Assembly: GCA_020354595.1 (NCBI GenBank) | Contig: CP070650.1 | Coordinates: forward strand, 891,890 to 897,293 | DNA: 5,404 bases | Source of the DNA: Myxococcales bacterium | GTDB lineage: Bacteria > Myxococcota_A > Polyangia > Polyangiales > Houyiibacteriaceae | Direction of reading: 5' to 3' | In this document: positions 5,208 through 5,404 of the stretch, one piece after another | Layout: each line of letters opens with the position of its first letter | Position numbering within the stretch: position 1 is the stretch's first letter | Made by a program: the position numbers and the translations under genes | Notes under the pieces: generated by a model | The model's database searches: none | What the model saw: only the letters and a program-made list of their open reading frames with translations | Told to the model about the DNA's origin: nothing

Positions 5208-5404
5208 CTACGCCGACTTCCGTTTCCTCGCCATGAACACCTTTCCGAACTCCAGCTCCGCCTCGTGCTGATTGTGCGCCCGACAACGAAGCTCGACGTT
5301 CTCCACCGTATGCGGTCCATCCCGCCCGTACGGAGTCCGATGATGAAACTCGACCTGCCAAGCAGAATCGCAGCGCCGCCCATTGCCGTCGACGAACGCG
5401 CACC
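5208..5404 (-). CDS. HNH endonuclease, C-terminal fragment (5' end beyond window)
   Basis: Reading the minus strand from 5402, 64 residues run open to the TAG at 5210-5208; the frame is still open at the window edge and has no start inside it. The fragment has the beta-beta-alpha metal finger of HNH nucleases: Cys1 and Cys11 (CAFVDGNGRRC), VEFHHRTPYGRDG with the catalytic His pair at 20-21, TVENVELRCRAHN holding Asn35 and the final His43, and Cys40 with His43 as likely zinc ligands. The tail ELEFGKVFMARKRKSA ends the protein. Related proteins often carry an N-terminal domain of unknown role with this HNH module at the C terminus, so much of the gene may be missing. HNH nucleases cut DNA; whether this one belongs to a host or mobile-element system cannot be told. 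An overlapping longer frame here (to 5032) lacks the motif and is a shadow. Confidence 0.85.
   Translation of the reverse strand, partial: CAFVDGNGRRCDSAWQVEFHHRTPYGRDGPHTVENVELRCRAHNQHEAELEFGKVFMARKRKSA

Overview
This window looks like ordinary chromosomal DNA from a GC-rich Gram-negative bacterium. Two predicted lipoproteins with classic lipoboxes (LAAC and LAGC) imply an outer membrane. The mix of genes (a sulfite oxidase-type molybdoenzyme fused to cytochrome c, a COG3786-type L,D-transpeptidase, a DUF6868 protein, and an HNH nuclease with an LRCRAHN motif) would fit Myxococcota or a nearby environmental lineage. That placement is an inference, not something the sequence proves. I see no tRNA, rRNA, CRISPR array, insertion sequence or transposase.

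Layout. At the left edge (1-593, +) is the 3' part of a sulfite oxidase/dehydrogenase-like gene, ending in a one-heme cytochrome c domain. A FetB/UPF0014-family ABC permease (622-1308, +) follows 28 bases later, then a class I SAM methyltransferase (1310-2116, +) 1 base after that. These three form a plausible co-directional transcription unit. A periplasmic L,D-transpeptidase-like lipoprotein (2060-2908, -) converges on the methyltransferase, and the two coding ends overlap by 57 bases. A second, unrecognised lipoprotein (2955-3566, +) diverges from it across a 46-base gap. It converges on a small two-helix DUF6868 membrane protein (3585-3833, -), which in turn diverges from an isoprenylcysteine-methyltransferase-family membrane protein (3886-4569, +). 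A small three-helix membrane protein (4686-4946, +) comes next. After a possible terminator at about 4988-5027, the window ends in the C-terminal part of an HNH endonuclease on the minus strand (5208-5404), read from a frame that stays open across the window edge.

Functional picture. The left block concerns periplasmic sulfur redox chemistry plus a membrane permease and a cytoplasmic methyltransferase; nothing visible links these three biochemically. The middle is cell-envelope material: two lipoproteins and three small to medium membrane proteins. I found no clear undescribed multi-gene system. The points most worth a second look are the molybdoenzyme-cytochrome fusion, the odd start region and shortened cytoplasmic loop of the FetB-like permease, and the 57-base convergent gene overlap.
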